A stretch of 64,000 bases of DNA from Desulfocucumis palustris (GTDB lineage Bacteria > Bacillota > Desulfotomaculia > Desulfotomaculales > Desulfocucumaceae), in NCBI RefSeq assembly GCF_002933875.1, contig NZ_BFAV01000157.1:62001-126000 (forward strand), written 5' to 3'. The translations under genes and the position numbers were made by a program. Positions 17,076 through 26,952 of the stretch are shown piece by piece. Under the pieces are notes generated by a model. It saw only the letters and a list, made by a program, of their open reading frames with translations, did not search any database and was not told the DNA's origin. Positions within the stretch are counted from its first letter, which is position 1. Every line of letters starts with the position of its first letter.

Positions 17076-17471
17076 GTGAAAATTTTAATCGTGGACGACA
17101 CAACTTTTATGCGTTACAACCTTGCTAACATTTTTAAGGGCATGGGCTGCGAAGTGGCGGGAGAAGCCGCTAACGGCCAGGAAGGAGTAGAGCTGTATAA
17201 AAAGATTAAACCCGATCTGGTTACCATGGATATAACCATGCCGGTGATGGACGGGCTGCAGGCACTAAAAGCCATTAAGCAGCATGATCCCGGCGCCAGG
17301 GTAGTGATGGTCAGTTCCATGGGCCAGAGGGAATTCGTACTGGAGTCAATAAAAAGCGGGGCTGCGGGTTTCATAGTAAAGCCCTTCCATCCGGACAAAA
17401 TCAAAAACATGATTGAAAGGCTGGAAAAGGGCTTGCCTGAAATCTCTTTGCCGGGAACCCAGGCTAATTAG
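17076..17471 (+). CDS. cheY: chemotaxis response regulator CheY
   Basis: This single receiver domain has 131 residues from the GTG at 17076; the GGAGG eight bases upstream decides against the earlier in-frame GTG at 17067, which lies inside it. Acidic pocket residues Asp7/Asp8, phosphorylation site Asp52 (LVTMDITMP), Ser/Thr region MVSSMG and the KPF motif are all present. When phosphorylated by CheA it should bind the flagellar switch. It lies between the long chemoreceptor and cheA. A decayed copy of this gene occurs at 13459. Confidence 0.93.
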   Translation: MKILIVDDTTFMRYNLANIFKGMGCEVAGEAANGQEGVELYKKIKPDLVTMDITMPVMDGLQALKAIKQHDPGARVVMVSSMGQREFVLESIKSGAAGFIVKPFHPDKIKNMIERLEKGLPEISLPGTQAN

Positions 17472-17512
17472 TTAACCCTATTATAACCTCACGGGGAGGG
17501 TTGATTTGACTG

Positions 17513-19459
17513 ATGACAGGTGACAATAACGGGAAACACACCCCGGATAATGATAGTATTGCGGAAAACCTGACCTTAATAAATGAAGACAACCCCGCGG
17601 GGGTTACGGAGAATGAGGCGGCCTCCCAGGAATACCGGCCGGTGGTTACGCCGGAGATGGTCAATATTTTTATTAACGAGGCCATGGAGCTTTTTGAGGA
17701 AGCCGAAACGGCGTTGCTGGAACTGGAAAAAAGTCCGGAAGACAGAGAGTATATTGAGCAGGTATTCCGGGTATTTCACAGTTTTAAGGGCAACGCCGGC
17801 TTCCTGGGCTACAGGGATTATGAAAAATTAAGCCACAAGGCTGAGAGTATTTTTGAGGATATCAGAAAAGGCCGCAGCCTGGTTAACGAGGAAACGGTTT
17901 CCGTCCTTTTATCAGTCATTGACGTGATGAGGGACGGAACCAGGAACCTCAAGCCGGGAGAAACGGCGGATTTGCCAGGAAAGGACATTTTAATAGATCT
18001 TCTTGATAATCTGGAAATCTTTTCACAGCTTTTACCGGAAATGACGGAACAGCCTCCGGTGGATACCCCGGCCGGGGTCACTGTTACCTGTACCGTTAAG
18101 GAAGAAGAAGATTTCTTTTACCAGAACGGACAGTGCCGGGATAATCACGGGGAAGAGACTCCATGCCCTCCTCCCCTCGAAAAGCCGGAGGGAAAAGAAC
18201 GCTGCAAAGACCCGGAGCACGATGCAGGCAGTCCCGAAAACAATAAAAAACAAAGCACCATACAGCGGGCGATAAGGGTTGATGTGGAAAAACTGGATTC
18301 ACTGTTAGACCTGGTGGGTGAACTGGTGATTGCCGAGGCCATGGTTTCACACAATCCCGATATACAGGGACTACAGCTCGACCGCCTGGACAAATCCCTG
18401 CTGCAGTTGACCAAGATTACCCGGGAAATACAGGATATGGCCATGTCCATGCGCATGATCCCGCTGGCGGGCACTTTTCAGAAAATGACACGGCTGGTAA
18501 GGGATCTGTCGCTTAAGGTGAATAAAAGGATAAAGTTGGTGATTTCCGGAGAAGAAACCGAGGTTGACAAAACCATTATCGAACAGATTTCCGACCCCCT
18601 GGTGCATTTAATACGCAATGCGGCGGATCACGGCATAGAGGCGCCGGAAGAACGAATGGCCGCCGGCAAACCGGAAACTGGTCACATAACCCTCGAGGCC
18701 AGGCATTCCGCCGGTGAGGTTTTGATTATTGTCAAGGATGACGGCAGAGGGCTTAACCGCCAAAAAATATTGAAAAAAGCCGGCAAGCTGGGGTTATTGC
18801 AGGATGAAGCCAAAGATTTGAAAGATGAAGAGGTTTGGAATCTGATTTTTGAGCCGGGCTTCAGCACCGCGGATAATGTATCCTCCATATCAGGGCGAGG
18901 GGTTGGCATGGATGTGGTTAAAAGCCAGATCGGCAAGCTTAGAGGGCGGGTTGACATACGCAGCACACCCGGCCAGGGCACCATCTTTTCCATCCGTATT
19001 CCCCTGACAATGGCCATTATTGAGGGCATGGTGGTGCGGGTGGGCAAGGCGGGTTATACCATCCCCATTATTTCCATCAAGGAATCCCTGCAGCCCCGGC
19101 CCGAGCAGATCACTGTAACCCCCGGAGGGCTGGAGCTGATTACTATCAGGGGAGAAATACTGCCTGTAATCAGGCTGCATGAATTGTATAAAATCAAGCC
19201 CACCTATAAAAATTTAACTGAAGGAATAGTCATCGTGGTGGAAAGCGACGCCAAAAAATGCTGCCTTTTCGTGGATGAGCTGGCAGGCCACCAGCAGATT
19301 GTTATCAAGGCCCTGTCCGGCTATTTCGGCAAAGTGCGCGGCATTTCCGGCTTCGCCATCCTGGGGGAAGGCGAAGTGAGTATGATTCTGGATATCACCA
19401 GTCTGGTAAATTCGGCGGAAAGCCTGCTGGAAAACAGTACAGCCAAACATGCCGTTTAA
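17513..19459 (+). CDS. cheA: chemotaxis sensor kinase CheA
   Basis: CheA is the receptor-coupled histidine kinase that phosphorylates CheY and CheB. The 648-residue protein has an acidic N-terminal extension (1-40), the HPt domain with His89 (FHSFKGNAGFLG), a variable linker (170-260) in which no clear CheY-binding P2 domain is visible, the P3 dimerisation helices (IRVDVEKLDSLLDLVGELVIAE), the ATPase domain (LIRNAADHGIE, DDGRGL, GRGVGMDVV) and the CheW-like P5 domain at the end. The start ATG at 17513 follows GGGGAGGG by 12 bases. It is in the same operon as cheY and cheW. Confidence 0.96.
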   Translation: MTGDNNGKHTPDNDSIAENLTLINEDNPAGVTENEAASQEYRPVVTPEMVNIFINEAMELFEEAETALLELEKSPEDREYIEQVFRVFHSFKGNAGFLGYRDYEKLSHKAESIFEDIRKGRSLVNEETVSVLLSVIDVMRDGTRNLKPGETADLPGKDILIDLLDNLEIFSQLLPEMTEQPPVDTPAGVTVTCTVKEEEDFFYQNGQCRDNHGEETPCPPPLEKPEGKERCKDPEHDAGSPENNKKQSTIQRAIRVDVEKLDSLLDLVGELVIAEAMVSHNPDIQGLQLDRLDKSLLQLTKITREIQDMAMSMRMIPLAGTFQKMTRLVRDLSLKVNKRIKLVISGEETEVDKTIIEQISDPLVHLIRNAADHGIEAPEERMAAGKPETGHITLEARHSAGEVLIIVKDDGRGLNRQKILKKAGKLGLLQDEAKDLKDEEVWNLIFEPGFSTADNVSSISGRGVGMDVVKSQIGKLRGRVDIRSTPGQGTIFSIRIPLTMAIIEGMVVRVGKAGYTIPIISIKESLQPRPEQITVTPGGLELITIRGEILPVIRLHELYKIKPTYKNLTEGIVIVVESDAKKCCLFVDELAGHQQIVIKALSGYFGKVRGISGFAILGEGEVSMILDITSLVNSAESLLENSTAKHAV

Positions 19460-19498
19460 AACGCGCACTCATTAAAAACACCGGAGGGGGTTAATTGT

Positions 19499-19993
19499 AT
19501 GGCCGTCAGAGAGAGACTGAACCCGGACCTGCTGGATGATGAAGACGATGACGATATGGAGGACAGCCAGGAGGGCAAATATTTAACCTTCCTGTTAAAC
19601 AACGAGGAATATGGCATAGAAATCCGCTACGTCACTGAAATAATCGGCCTGCAGAATATTACCGAGGTTCCGGATATGCCTTCATTTATTAAAGGAGTAA
19701 TTAATTTACGCGGCAAGGTTATACCGGTAATGGATGTGCGCCTCCGTTTCGGGATGGAATACCGGGTCTATGACGACCGTACCTGCATTATAGTTATTAA
19801 TGTCAGGGAGCAGCCGGTGGGTCTCATAGTGGACCGGGTTTCCGAAGTGCTGGATATCCCCCCGGGACAGATTGAGCCCACACCGGAGATAAGAAAAGAC
19901 AGGGGCAACAGGTTCCTTCAGGGCATGGGGAAAGCGGGAGAAGAAGTAAAACTATTGCTGGACGCTGAAAAACTGCTTTTCCACTGGGAATAG
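19499..19993 (+). CDS. cheW: chemotaxis coupling protein CheW
   Basis: The 164-residue adaptor links chemoreceptors to CheA. It opens with a short acidic segment (LLDDEDDDDMEDS) and then forms a CheW domain (YLTFLLNNEEYGIEIRYVTE, INLRGKVIPVMDVRLRFG, VGLIVDRVSEVLDI). GGAGGGGG precedes the ATG by eight bases. It sits between cheA and the second receptor. Confidence 0.95.
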   Translation: MAVRERLNPDLLDDEDDDDMEDSQEGKYLTFLLNNEEYGIEIRYVTEIIGLQNITEVPDMPSFIKGVINLRGKVIPVMDVRLRFGMEYRVYDDRTCIIVINVREQPVGLIVDRVSEVLDIPPGQIEPTPEIRKDRGNRFLQGMGKAGEEVKLLLDAEKLLFHWE

Positions 19994-20071
19994 TGTCATG
20001 CTTTTTATTTAATTAACAGCCCTTTTTAAAGGCAAGTTGAAAAAGCTTTGGATTACAGGGGGATTGTTAAA

Positions 20072-22186
20072 ATGAAATGGTATTATAACTTAAAAATAGC
20101 CGTCAAGCTATTGACCGGCTTTGTTATTGTCGCCCTTATAGCGGGCGTAATCGGTTTCATCGGCATAAAAAATATTCATTCCCTTAACCTGCAAAATAAA
20201 TACATGTATGAAAATGTCTCTTTGCCAATAGAGCATTTGGATGAATTATCCACATCCTTTCAGAGAATTCGCGTCAACCTGGCGGAAATGGTTCTGGTCA
20301 ATACGCCGGGAGAAATTCAGCAGCACATGGAAAGTATCGCGGAGCTGAAAACCAACATGGACGAGCACGGCCCCATCCTTGAAAAGGCCCTTGCCCAGCA
20401 GGACACCAGGCAAGCCTACGGCGAATACCTGTCGGCGCATAATGCCTTCGCGCCCCTGCTGGAAAAGATAATGGAACTGGCCCGGGCCGGACACAGGGAA
20501 GAGGCCGTAATATTATTGAACGGCGAAGCCAAAAAGGCAGCCGCCGTTGAACAGGACGCGCTGGATAAACTGGTTAAAATGGTGTTGGAAAAAGGCTCGG
20601 AGACTTCTCTAAGCAATTCGGAAATGGCCGAGGCCACGGTAAGGGAAATGATTATAATTCTGGTAATCGGTGTCCTCCTGGCGGTGGTACTGGGCTTTTT
20701 CATCTCCCGCATAATCAGCAGGCCCATCCGGAAACTGGCTGAGGCGGCGGACAGCCTGGCCCTTGGCGATGTGAACGTAAAAATTGAAGCCGATACCAGG
20801 GACGAAATAGGAATGCTGGCCGGGTCATTCAGGAACATGGCCGAAAACATAAGGGCGTCGGCCCTGGCGGCGGAGAAGGTTGCCGCGGGGGACATGAATG
20901 TGGAGGTAAAAATCAGCTCGGATAACGACATTCTCGGCAAAAATTTAAGCCACATGGTTAAAACAATTAAAGGGCTGATTAACGAGAGCCTGTCGCTTTC
21001 CAGCGCCGCCCTGGAAGGCGACCTCCGGGCCCGGGGAAATGCCGATAAATTTGAGGGAGGATACAGGGAAATTGTCCAGGGCTTCAACAGCACCCTGGAC
21101 GAAGTGCTAAAACCCATTAACGAGGCGGCCGGCTGTCTTAAGGAAATGGCCGGAGGAAACCTGAATGTGGCGGTGGCCGGAAATTATAAGGGCGACCACG
21201 CCATAATTAAAGAAGCCTTAAATTCCACCCTGGAGGCTGTCAACGACATCCTGGGCCAGGTAACGGTTGCCGTGGACCAGGTTGCCGGAGGCTCGTCACA
21301 GATTTCCGATTCCGGCCAGGCCCTGTCCAAGGGAGCCAGCGAGTCGGCCAGCGCCGTGGAACAAATTTCCTCCTCCATGCAGGAAATGTCCTCCCAGACC
21401 AATCAAAACGCCGAAAATGCCACCCAGGCCAACCAACTGGCTGTTCTGGCCAGGAACAACGCGGAAAAGGGCAACGAAATGATGGCTCAAATGGTCAGGG
21501 CCATGAACGATATCAACGAGTCCGGGGCAAATATCTCCAAAATTATTAAAGTCATCGATGAAATTGCCTTTCAAACCAACCTCCTGGCCCTTAACGCCGC
21601 GGTTGAGGCGGCCCGGGCCGGCAAGCACGGCAAGGGCTTCACAGTGGTGGCCGAGGAAGTGAGAAACCTGGCCCAGCGCAGCGCCAAGGCCGCCAGGGAG
21701 ACCACCGAAATGATCGAGAATTCCATCAAGAAGACCGAGGTGGGCACCAAAATCGCCCAGGACACCTCGACGGCACTGGAGGATATCGTTACCGGGGCCA
21801 CCAAGGTTACTGATTTAATCAGTGAAATTGCCGCCGCCTCCAAGGAGCAGGCCCAGGGCATCAAACAAATCAACCAGGGACTGCAGCAGGTGGACCAGGT
21901 AACCCAGCAAAATACCGCCAGCGCCGAGGAACTGGCCTCGGCCGGCGAGGAGCTGTCCAGCCAGTCGGTGCAGCTCAAAGGCATGCTGGCAAGGTTCAAA
22001 CTGCGCAGGATAAATTACGGCGCCCTGTCCATGGCTGCCCGGCCCGAAGGCGGCCAGCCCCGGATGACATCCGGACAGAAAGCAAAGGCACAGGGTTACG
22101 TTTCAGTTCCCCCGGGAGAGGCGGCGGCCACCTTAAGCCCTAATGAAGTTATTTCCCTGGACGATCAGGACTTCGGCAAATTTTAA
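20072..22186 (+). CDS. second chemoreceptor with tandem HAMP-like domains and C-terminal pentapeptide
   Basis: Starting from the ATG at 20072 (AGGGGG upstream; the earlier TTG at 20048 lacks a ribosome site) the protein has 704 residues. It has a membrane helix, four-helix-bundle sensor domain, second helix (about 195-215), four HAMP-like units ([36 protein letters not shown]) and a signalling domain almost identical to that of the receptor at 14422, with [20 protein letters not shown] at the tip. It ends [10 protein letters not shown], again a candidate CheR/CheB tether. It is clearly a paralogue of the 14422 receptor, which has about three more HAMP units; the sensor domains differ, so the ligands probably differ too. 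Confidence 0.92.
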   Translation: MKWYYNLKIAVKLLTGFVIVALIAGVIGFIGIKNIHSLNLQNKYMYENVSLPIEHLDELSTSFQRIRVNLAEMVLVNTPGEIQQHMESIAELKTNMDEHGPILEKALAQQDTRQAYGEYLSAHNAFAPLLEKIMELARAGHREEAVILLNGEAKKAAAVEQDALDKLVKMVLEKGSETSLSNSEMAEATVREMIIILVIGVLLAVVLGFFISRIISRPIRKLAEAADSLALGDVNVKIEADTRDEIGMLAGSFRNMAENIRASALAAEKVAAGDMNVEVKISSDNDILGKNLSHMVKTIKGLINESLSLSSAALEGDLRARGNADKFEGGYREIVQGFNSTLDEVLKPINEAAGCLKEMAGGNLNVAVAGNYKGDHAIIKEALNSTLEAVNDILGQVTVAVDQVAGGSSQISDSGQALSKGASESASAVEQISSSMQEMSSQTNQNAENATQANQLAVLARNNAEKGNEMMAQMVRAMNDINESGANISKIIKVIDEIAFQTNLLALNAAVEAARAGKHGKGFTVVAEEVRNLAQRSAKAARETTEMIENSIKKTEVGTKIAQDTSTALEDIVTGATKVTDLISEIAAASKEQAQGIKQINQGLQQVDQVTQQNTASAEELASAGEELSSQSVQLKGMLARFKLRRINYGALSMAARPEGGQPRMTSGQKAKAQGYVSVPPGEAAATLSPNEVISLDDQDFGKF

Positions 22187-22224
22187 GAACCTTCCCTGCC
22201 CGTAAAATAAGGGGGCCGGCTAAA

Positions 22225-23055
22225 ATGGAAAATATAAAACTACAGGATGATGAATTCAGGTTGATCAGCCGGCTGCTTTATAACCGCTGCGGCATTAACC
22301 TTACCGAGCAGAAACGCGCCCTGGTGGTGGAGAGGCTGCAAAAAACACTGCGCGCGGGCCAGTTTCCCAGTTTCAAGGCTTATTACAAACATGTGATTTC
22401 CGATACTTCCGGGGAAGCCCTGCTGCACATGGTGGACAGACTGTCCACCAACCATACCTTTTTCTTCAGGGAAACGGAACACTATGATTTTTTGAGGTTG
22501 AGAGTATTTCCCCAATTATTGGAACGTCTCCAAAAACAGAACAGCCGTAAAATAAGGATTTGGTCCGCCGGCTGCTCCTCAGGCGAAGAAGCCTATACCG
22601 CGGCCATGGTAATCAGTGATTTTTTCGATGATGATCTTTCCGGGTGGGATGTGGGCATTCTGGCCACGGATATTTCCGTCACGGCACTGGAAAAGGCCCG
22701 CTCGGGGCTATACAGGAACAACCAGCTGGAGTGCATTCCGCCCGCCTACCGGTTACGCTATTTTAAACCCTCCGGAAAAGGAACCTGGTCGATAGCACCC
22801 GAAATTCAGGACATGATTCTTTTCCGCCGTTTGAATCTGATGAATGAGAGTTACCCCTTTAAAGGACTTTTTCACGTAATATTCTGCCGGAATGTAATGA
22901 TATACTTTGACAACGCCACGCAGCAGAAATTGATTAATAGGCTGCACTATTATACTGAGCCCAATGGCTACCTTTTTGTAGGCCATTCCGAGTCCTTAAG
23001 CCAGTACAGGTCAATGTATAAATATATCCAGCCGGCTATTTTTCAAAAAATATAA
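22225..23055 (+). CDS. cheR: chemotaxis protein methyltransferase CheR
   Basis: A complete 276-residue CheR: an N-terminal helical domain (FRLISRLLYNRCGINLTEQK, 1-75), then TNHTFFFRETEHYDFLR and the SAM site IWSAGCSSGEEAYTAA, ending with IFCRNVMIYFDNATQQK and LFVGHSESL. It methylates receptor glutamates for adaptation. It is the likely partner of both receptors in this operon, whose C-termini end in pentapeptide-like tails. Confidence 0.96.
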   Translation: MENIKLQDDEFRLISRLLYNRCGINLTEQKRALVVERLQKTLRAGQFPSFKAYYKHVISDTSGEALLHMVDRLSTNHTFFFRETEHYDFLRLRVFPQLLERLQKQNSRKIRIWSAGCSSGEEAYTAAMVISDFFDDDLSGWDVGILATDISVTALEKARSGLYRNNQLECIPPAYRLRYFKPSGKGTWSIAPEIQDMILFRRLNLMNESYPFKGLFHVIFCRNVMIYFDNATQQKLINRLHYYTEPNGYLFVGHSESLSQYRSMYKYIQPAIFQKI

Positions 23056-23072
23056 AAGCTAAAGCATGCGGG

Positions 23073-24140
23073 GTGGAACAGCTGAAAACAAGGATTAAAG
23101 TACTGGTGGTGGACGATTCCGCGCTTGTTCGTGAAATATTGGCCCAGGGACTGGGAATGGACCCGGAAATTGAGGTGGTGGGCGCGGCGTCCAACCCCTA
23201 CATCGCCCGTGATAAGATTGTCCAGTTAAAACCGGATGTGTTGACCCTTGATGTGGAAATGCCCCGTATGGACGGGGTGGAGTTTTTGAGAAGGCTGATG
23301 CCGCAATATCCCCTTCCGGTGGTTATGGTCAGCGCTCTAACCAGGGAGGGAGCCAAAACCACCCTGGAAGCCCTGGAGGCCGGGGCGGTGGATTATGTGA
23401 CCAAGCCCAGCTCCGACATTGCCAGGGGACTGGACAGCATGATGAACAAGCTCAGGCAAAAGGTAAAAATGGCGGCCACAGCCAATTTAAGGGAATGGAA
23501 GGAAAAGAAAACAGCGGCCGCGGCCAAGTTACAGCCCGTCTCCGGCGCCGCCCCGGCGGAATCAACGGACAAGGTGATAGCCATCGGCGCCTCCACCGGG
23601 GGAACCAGGGCCATTCGCCAGATTATCCAGTCCTTTCCCGCTTCCATGCCCGGTGTGGTCATCGTGCAGCATATGCCCGCCGGTTTTACCAAACATTTTG
23701 CGGACAATCTTAATAATATATGCGAAATGGAAGTACTGGAGGCAAGTACCAATGACCGGATAATGCCCGGGCGCATTTTAATAGCCCCCGGCGGCAAGCA
23801 CATGACGGTAAAGCGCTCAGGTGGAGTCTACCTGGTGGAGTGCAGGGAAGGAGATAAGGTCAACGGCCATTGCCCGTCTGTGGATGTGCTGTTTCACTCC
23901 GTGGCCGGAAAAGTCGGGAGTAATGCCATAGGGATTATTTTAACAGGTATGGGGCACGACGGGGCGGACGGCCTGCTGGCCATGCGCAACGCCGGGGCCA
24001 GGACCCTGGCTCAAGATGAATCCACCTCGGTGGTATTCGGAATGCCCAAGGTGGCCTACGAGCTGGGCGGGGCGGAATTTCTGCAGCCCATAGACACCAT
24101 CCCCCAGGTCATTATGAATCTCCTGCACGAAAAAAATTAA
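23073..24140 (+). CDS. cheB: chemotaxis response regulator protein-glutamate methylesterase CheB
   Basis: The 355-residue protein has a receiver domain with Asp60 (LTLDVEMPRMDG) followed by the methylesterase domain: active-site serine in AIGASTGGTRAIRQII, the histidine stretch VIVQHMPAGFTKHFADNLN and GMGHDGADGLLAMRNAGARTLAQDE. The start is a GTG at 23073, 17 bases after cheR, with only a weak GCGGGG. It demethylates receptors after phosphorylation by CheA. It is the last gene of the operon, ending before a terminator. No cheC, cheD or cheV is present here. Confidence 0.96.
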   Translation: MEQLKTRIKVLVVDDSALVREILAQGLGMDPEIEVVGAASNPYIARDKIVQLKPDVLTLDVEMPRMDGVEFLRRLMPQYPLPVVMVSALTREGAKTTLEALEAGAVDYVTKPSSDIARGLDSMMNKLRQKVKMAATANLREWKEKKTAAAAKLQPVSGAAPAESTDKVIAIGASTGGTRAIRQIIQSFPASMPGVVIVQHMPAGFTKHFADNLNNICEMEVLEASTNDRIMPGRILIAPGGKHMTVKRSGGVYLVECREGDKVNGHCPSVDVLFHSVAGKVGSNAIGIILTGMGHDGADGLLAMRNAGARTLAQDESTSVVFGMPKVAYELGGAEFLQPIDTIPQVIMNLLHEKN

Positions 24141-24168
24141 TGCCCCGGATTGGCGCCATCCCTTCCCC

Positions 24169-24211
24169 AAGCCCGGGGTTAGTCAGCCCCGGGCTTTAAT
24201 TTGCTTTTTTT
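24169..24211 (+). terminator. terminator of the che operon
   Basis: A 10-bp stem (AAGCCCGGGG / CCCCGGGCTT, 24169-24196) is followed by a T-rich tail on the plus strand. It overlaps the last codons of the convergent MFS gene. Confidence 0.85.
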
Positions 24212-25375
24212 ATTCCACAGGTAGACCGGCAATGCCAAAAGGGGCGGAATTATGTTCAGATAGTACATCACCGCATATCCGGAATAATTGGCCAGCACCC
24301 CCCAGAAAACAGAGCCGAAAGCCACTCCGGTATCAAAGGCGGTCCAATAGGTGGCATTTGCCGCGCCTCTTCTGTGCAGCGGAACGCTATTGATGCATAA
24401 AGCCAGCATGCTGGGCTGAACGGAGCCAAATCCGATGCCGAACAATAGTCCCCCGGCTATCAAATGCCCCGGGGAAGAGGTTCGGGCGATAATAATCATA
24501 GCCGCAATTATGGCAAAAAGACCTGCAAAAACCGTCAGATCATATCCGCCGCGCCCTTTTCTGTCCACGATGGTTCCCGCAAGGGGCCTGGAAATAAAGG
24601 TAGTAACAGCCACCACGGTAAAAAACAGCCCGGCCGTGGTCATCCCCTTTTGCTGAACGAACAGGGCCAGAAATGAAAGCAAAGAGCTGTAGGTGGTGGT
24701 TGTCAATAACATTACCAGCGAGGGGCCAAGGGCCTGCTTCTCAATGATAACCGGTTTTGCCGCCTGCTCCGGAGCCTTCCTTGCGGGGTATTTGATTAAC
24801 AGCCCCAGGGCCATGGAAATCGTGGTCAACAGAGCGCCGGCAAGGAACAGAGCATGGAAGGAAAAACGGTTCACCAGCCATAAACCGATGGCAGGGGCCG
24901 TAGCTAATGAAATGCTGACTGCCAGGCTGAAAAATCCCAGCCCCTCCCCCAGCCTGCTCCCGGGGATGATATCCGAGGCCACGGTTCCCTGGGAGGTGGT
25001 GCCGATTCCCCAGCCAAAACCCTGGAGAAAGCGAAAAAAGAGCAGCGGAATGATAGGAAGCATTAAAGTATAAACCAGCGAGGGGAGCAGGAAAGTAAGC
25101 AGTCCGGCAATAAGAATGACCCTGCGGCCATACCTGTCCAGCGCCCAGCCGCTCACCGGCCGGATAATAACCGCGGCCACGGTGAGCGCAGCCATGGCAA
25201 GCCCGGCCATACTCTTTGACCCCCCGTGCTCCTGTATATACATGGGCAACGTGGGTATCAGGCTGTGAAAAGCAAGGCAGACAGTGAGAGATGACAGGCA
25301 AATGAGAACAAAATCCAGCGTCCACAATTTTGGCTTCGCCGCCGTGATGTTTTTTTCCCTCTGCATAACCGGCAT
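24179..25375 (-). CDS. MFS transporter
   Basis: This 398-residue protein has twelve predicted membrane helices and the two MFS loop signatures, GWALDRYGRRVILIAG after helix 2 and AGTIVDRKGRGGYDL in the second half. It resembles drug or metabolite efflux proteins (12-TM YfcJ/YhhS-like), but the substrate cannot be assigned. The N-terminus (QREKNITAAKPK) is cytoplasmic. It stands alone, convergent with the che operon, and its last codons lie within that operon's terminator. Confidence 0.87.
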   Translation of the reverse strand: MPVMQREKNITAAKPKLWTLDFVLICLSSLTVCLAFHSLIPTLPMYIQEHGGSKSMAGLAMAALTVAAVIIRPVSGWALDRYGRRVILIAGLLTFLLPSLVYTLMLPIIPLLFFRFLQGFGWGIGTTSQGTVASDIIPGSRLGEGLGFFSLAVSISLATAPAIGLWLVNRFSFHALFLAGALLTTISMALGLLIKYPARKAPEQAAKPVIIEKQALGPSLVMLLTTTTYSSLLSFLALFVQQKGMTTAGLFFTVVAVTTFISRPLAGTIVDRKGRGGYDLTVFAGLFAIIAAMIIIARTSSPGHLIAGGLLFGIGFGSVQPSMLALCINSVPLHRRGAANATYWTAFDTGVAFGSVFWGVLANYSGYAVMYYLNIIPPLLALPVYLWNKKSKLKPGAD

Positions 25376-25512
25376 TAGATAACAACCCCGCGATGCTTTT
25401 TTTGTAATAAGCAGTTGATTATCAAGTAATTTCGGTCAGCGAGGGCTCATTCCCTCCATATGTTTAATGTAATTAGGACAAACTTTACTTCCTACATCTT
25501 CCCCTTTCGTTT

Positions 25513-25683
25513 CTATGGATATATCACCTTAAACACCCTGAGGAAGGCCAGGGTATAACCCATGACCATTATTGTGCCGAAAACCCACAACTCCCGCCAA
25601 AGCCCCAGGCGAACCAGGCGTGGCGCGTCAATTAACACAATGATCACAAAGGACAGGATAAGGAAAAAAATATCTAAAAACAT
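25513..25683 (-). CDS. small two-helix membrane protein at the end of the germination operon
   Basis: A 56-residue frame starts with an ATG at 25683 and stops at 25513, 57 bases downstream of the gerC-like stop on the same strand. It encodes two hydrophobic helices, about 2-17 (FLDIFFLILSFVIIVL) and about 33-50 (FGTIMVMGYTLAFLRV), joined by a short Arg-rich loop with LGLWRELWVF. AAGGCGG lies about ten bases upstream of the start. Small membrane proteins with a similar xLWRELxVF loop commonly accompany gerA-type operons in Clostridia, as far as I recall; the function is unknown. It is short enough to be missed by standard gene calling. Confidence 0.65.
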   Translation of the reverse strand: MFLDIFFLILSFVIIVLIDAPRLVRLGLWRELWVFGTIMVMGYTLAFLRVFKVIYP

Positions 25684-25740
25684 CAATACAACCGCCTTAA
25701 TGGATATTGATAAAATAGCGTCAATTCACTTGAAAAAATT

Positions 25741-26952
25741 TTAAGACCTGGGCTCCGCGGGTTTGGTAATTTTTCCGGTGCGCCTTATTCTGGCGTCCAC
25801 CGCCAGGTTCACTTCCAGGGTGGGGTATATTTCATCCCAGCCGGCCTCCAGTTGTTTCCATTCCCCGGGATACTTCCGGTGCACCGCCTCGCCGAAGCCG
25901 AAAATATCCGCGTTCAGTTCCCGGGACCTGGACACGGCGGCCAGTATTTCCTTTTCTATGGCCTCCTTTTTCCTCTTCTCCAGCTCCCGCAAAACCCCGG
26001 GCACGGTCACATCCACCGAATCCGGCTGCTCCTCGCCCAGGTTGCCCTCTTCCTCCACCTCCACGGTTATGGTTAAGTTTCCGTCCTTCATTTCCGGCTT
26101 GATATCCGCCTTGGCCCGGATTATCTCGAAGGCCACCAGCCTGCTGTCGTCCCCCGGAGCAGGCACCACAATGATCCCGCTCTTTATTTTTCCGGTTACC
26201 CAGAGCAGCCCCCGGGTCTCCCTTTCATCCAGCCAGCCGGTCATTTTATAATTGCGAAAAACCGCCGCCCCCGACACCTTGATTTCTTTGGGAGGCCTCG
26301 CCTTATTCTCCCCGGCCGTTATTTCACCTTTCTCCTCCCCCTTACTAACCAACCGCACCGCCGTGGCAACCGGAGCGGTGGTTTTACTCTCCACAGCTTC
26401 CAAAAAATCCGCTATCTCTATGGCCGGCGCTTTCCCGTGCGCGCTCATCGCTTTAACCGTGTTGCCTATGCCGTAGGCCCAGATTTTTTCGAGCCCCATC
26501 TCGGTCTCCAATACCTCCTCCGCTTCCCCTCTGGCTATTAACAGATAGTTCCGGGTGGAAGGCTCGGCGTCGCGTTCATACAGGTCCGTGGCCTTGCCGA
26601 TGTCATCCCTGGCCAGTTCCTCTCCCACCACCAAAATTTTCGCTTCAGAAAGAAACAGTTTTTTGCCCGTTACCATGGCCAGATTCCGAAGGCCGTCGAA
26701 AAAGGTGTAACCCGTGCCGGTAAACACCGTCACAGCGCTGGGAGCGCCTCCTTCGCTCTTGGCGCCGGCTTTAATTTCCCCGGGCTTGGCAACCTGCACG
26801 GTTACCTTCAGCCGCCCCTCCTCCCGGGCCTTATCCAGCCCAAAGCCGGCGACAATGGCCCTTTGATCCAGTTCCACCTTGTTCCAGCAACCGGAAGCAA
26901 GAAAGAAAGGCAGCGCCAGAGAAATAATCAGTGTCAGTGTTTTGCGCTTCAC
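25741..26952 (-). CDS. gerC: Ger(x)C family spore germination lipoprotein
   Basis: This 403-residue protein is the lipoprotein subunit of a GerA-type germinant receptor. It has a signal peptide with the lipobox LASGC (Cys at about 22), then the family start CWNKVELDQRAIVAGFGLD, the middle domain with FLSEAKILVVGEELA, and the C-terminal GerC domain ending IYPTLEVNLAVDARIRRTGKI. It starts with a GTG overlapping the gerB stop by four bases. It acts at the outer face of the spore inner membrane with the A and B subunits. Confidence 0.93.
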   Translation of the reverse strand: MKRKTLTLIISLALPFFLASGCWNKVELDQRAIVAGFGLDKAREEGRLKVTVQVAKPGEIKAGAKSEGGAPSAVTVFTGTGYTFFDGLRNLAMVTGKKLFLSEAKILVVGEELARDDIGKATDLYERDAEPSTRNYLLIARGEAEEVLETEMGLEKIWAYGIGNTVKAMSAHGKAPAIEIADFLEAVESKTTAPVATAVRLVSKGEEKGEITAGENKARPPKEIKVSGAAVFRNYKMTGWLDERETRGLLWVTGKIKSGIIVVPAPGDDSRLVAFEIIRAKADIKPEMKDGNLTITVEVEEEGNLGEEQPDSVDVTVPGVLRELEKRKKEAIEKEILAAVSRSRELNADIFGFGEAVHRKYPGEWKQLEAGWDEIYPTLEVNLAVDARIRRTGKITKPAEPRS

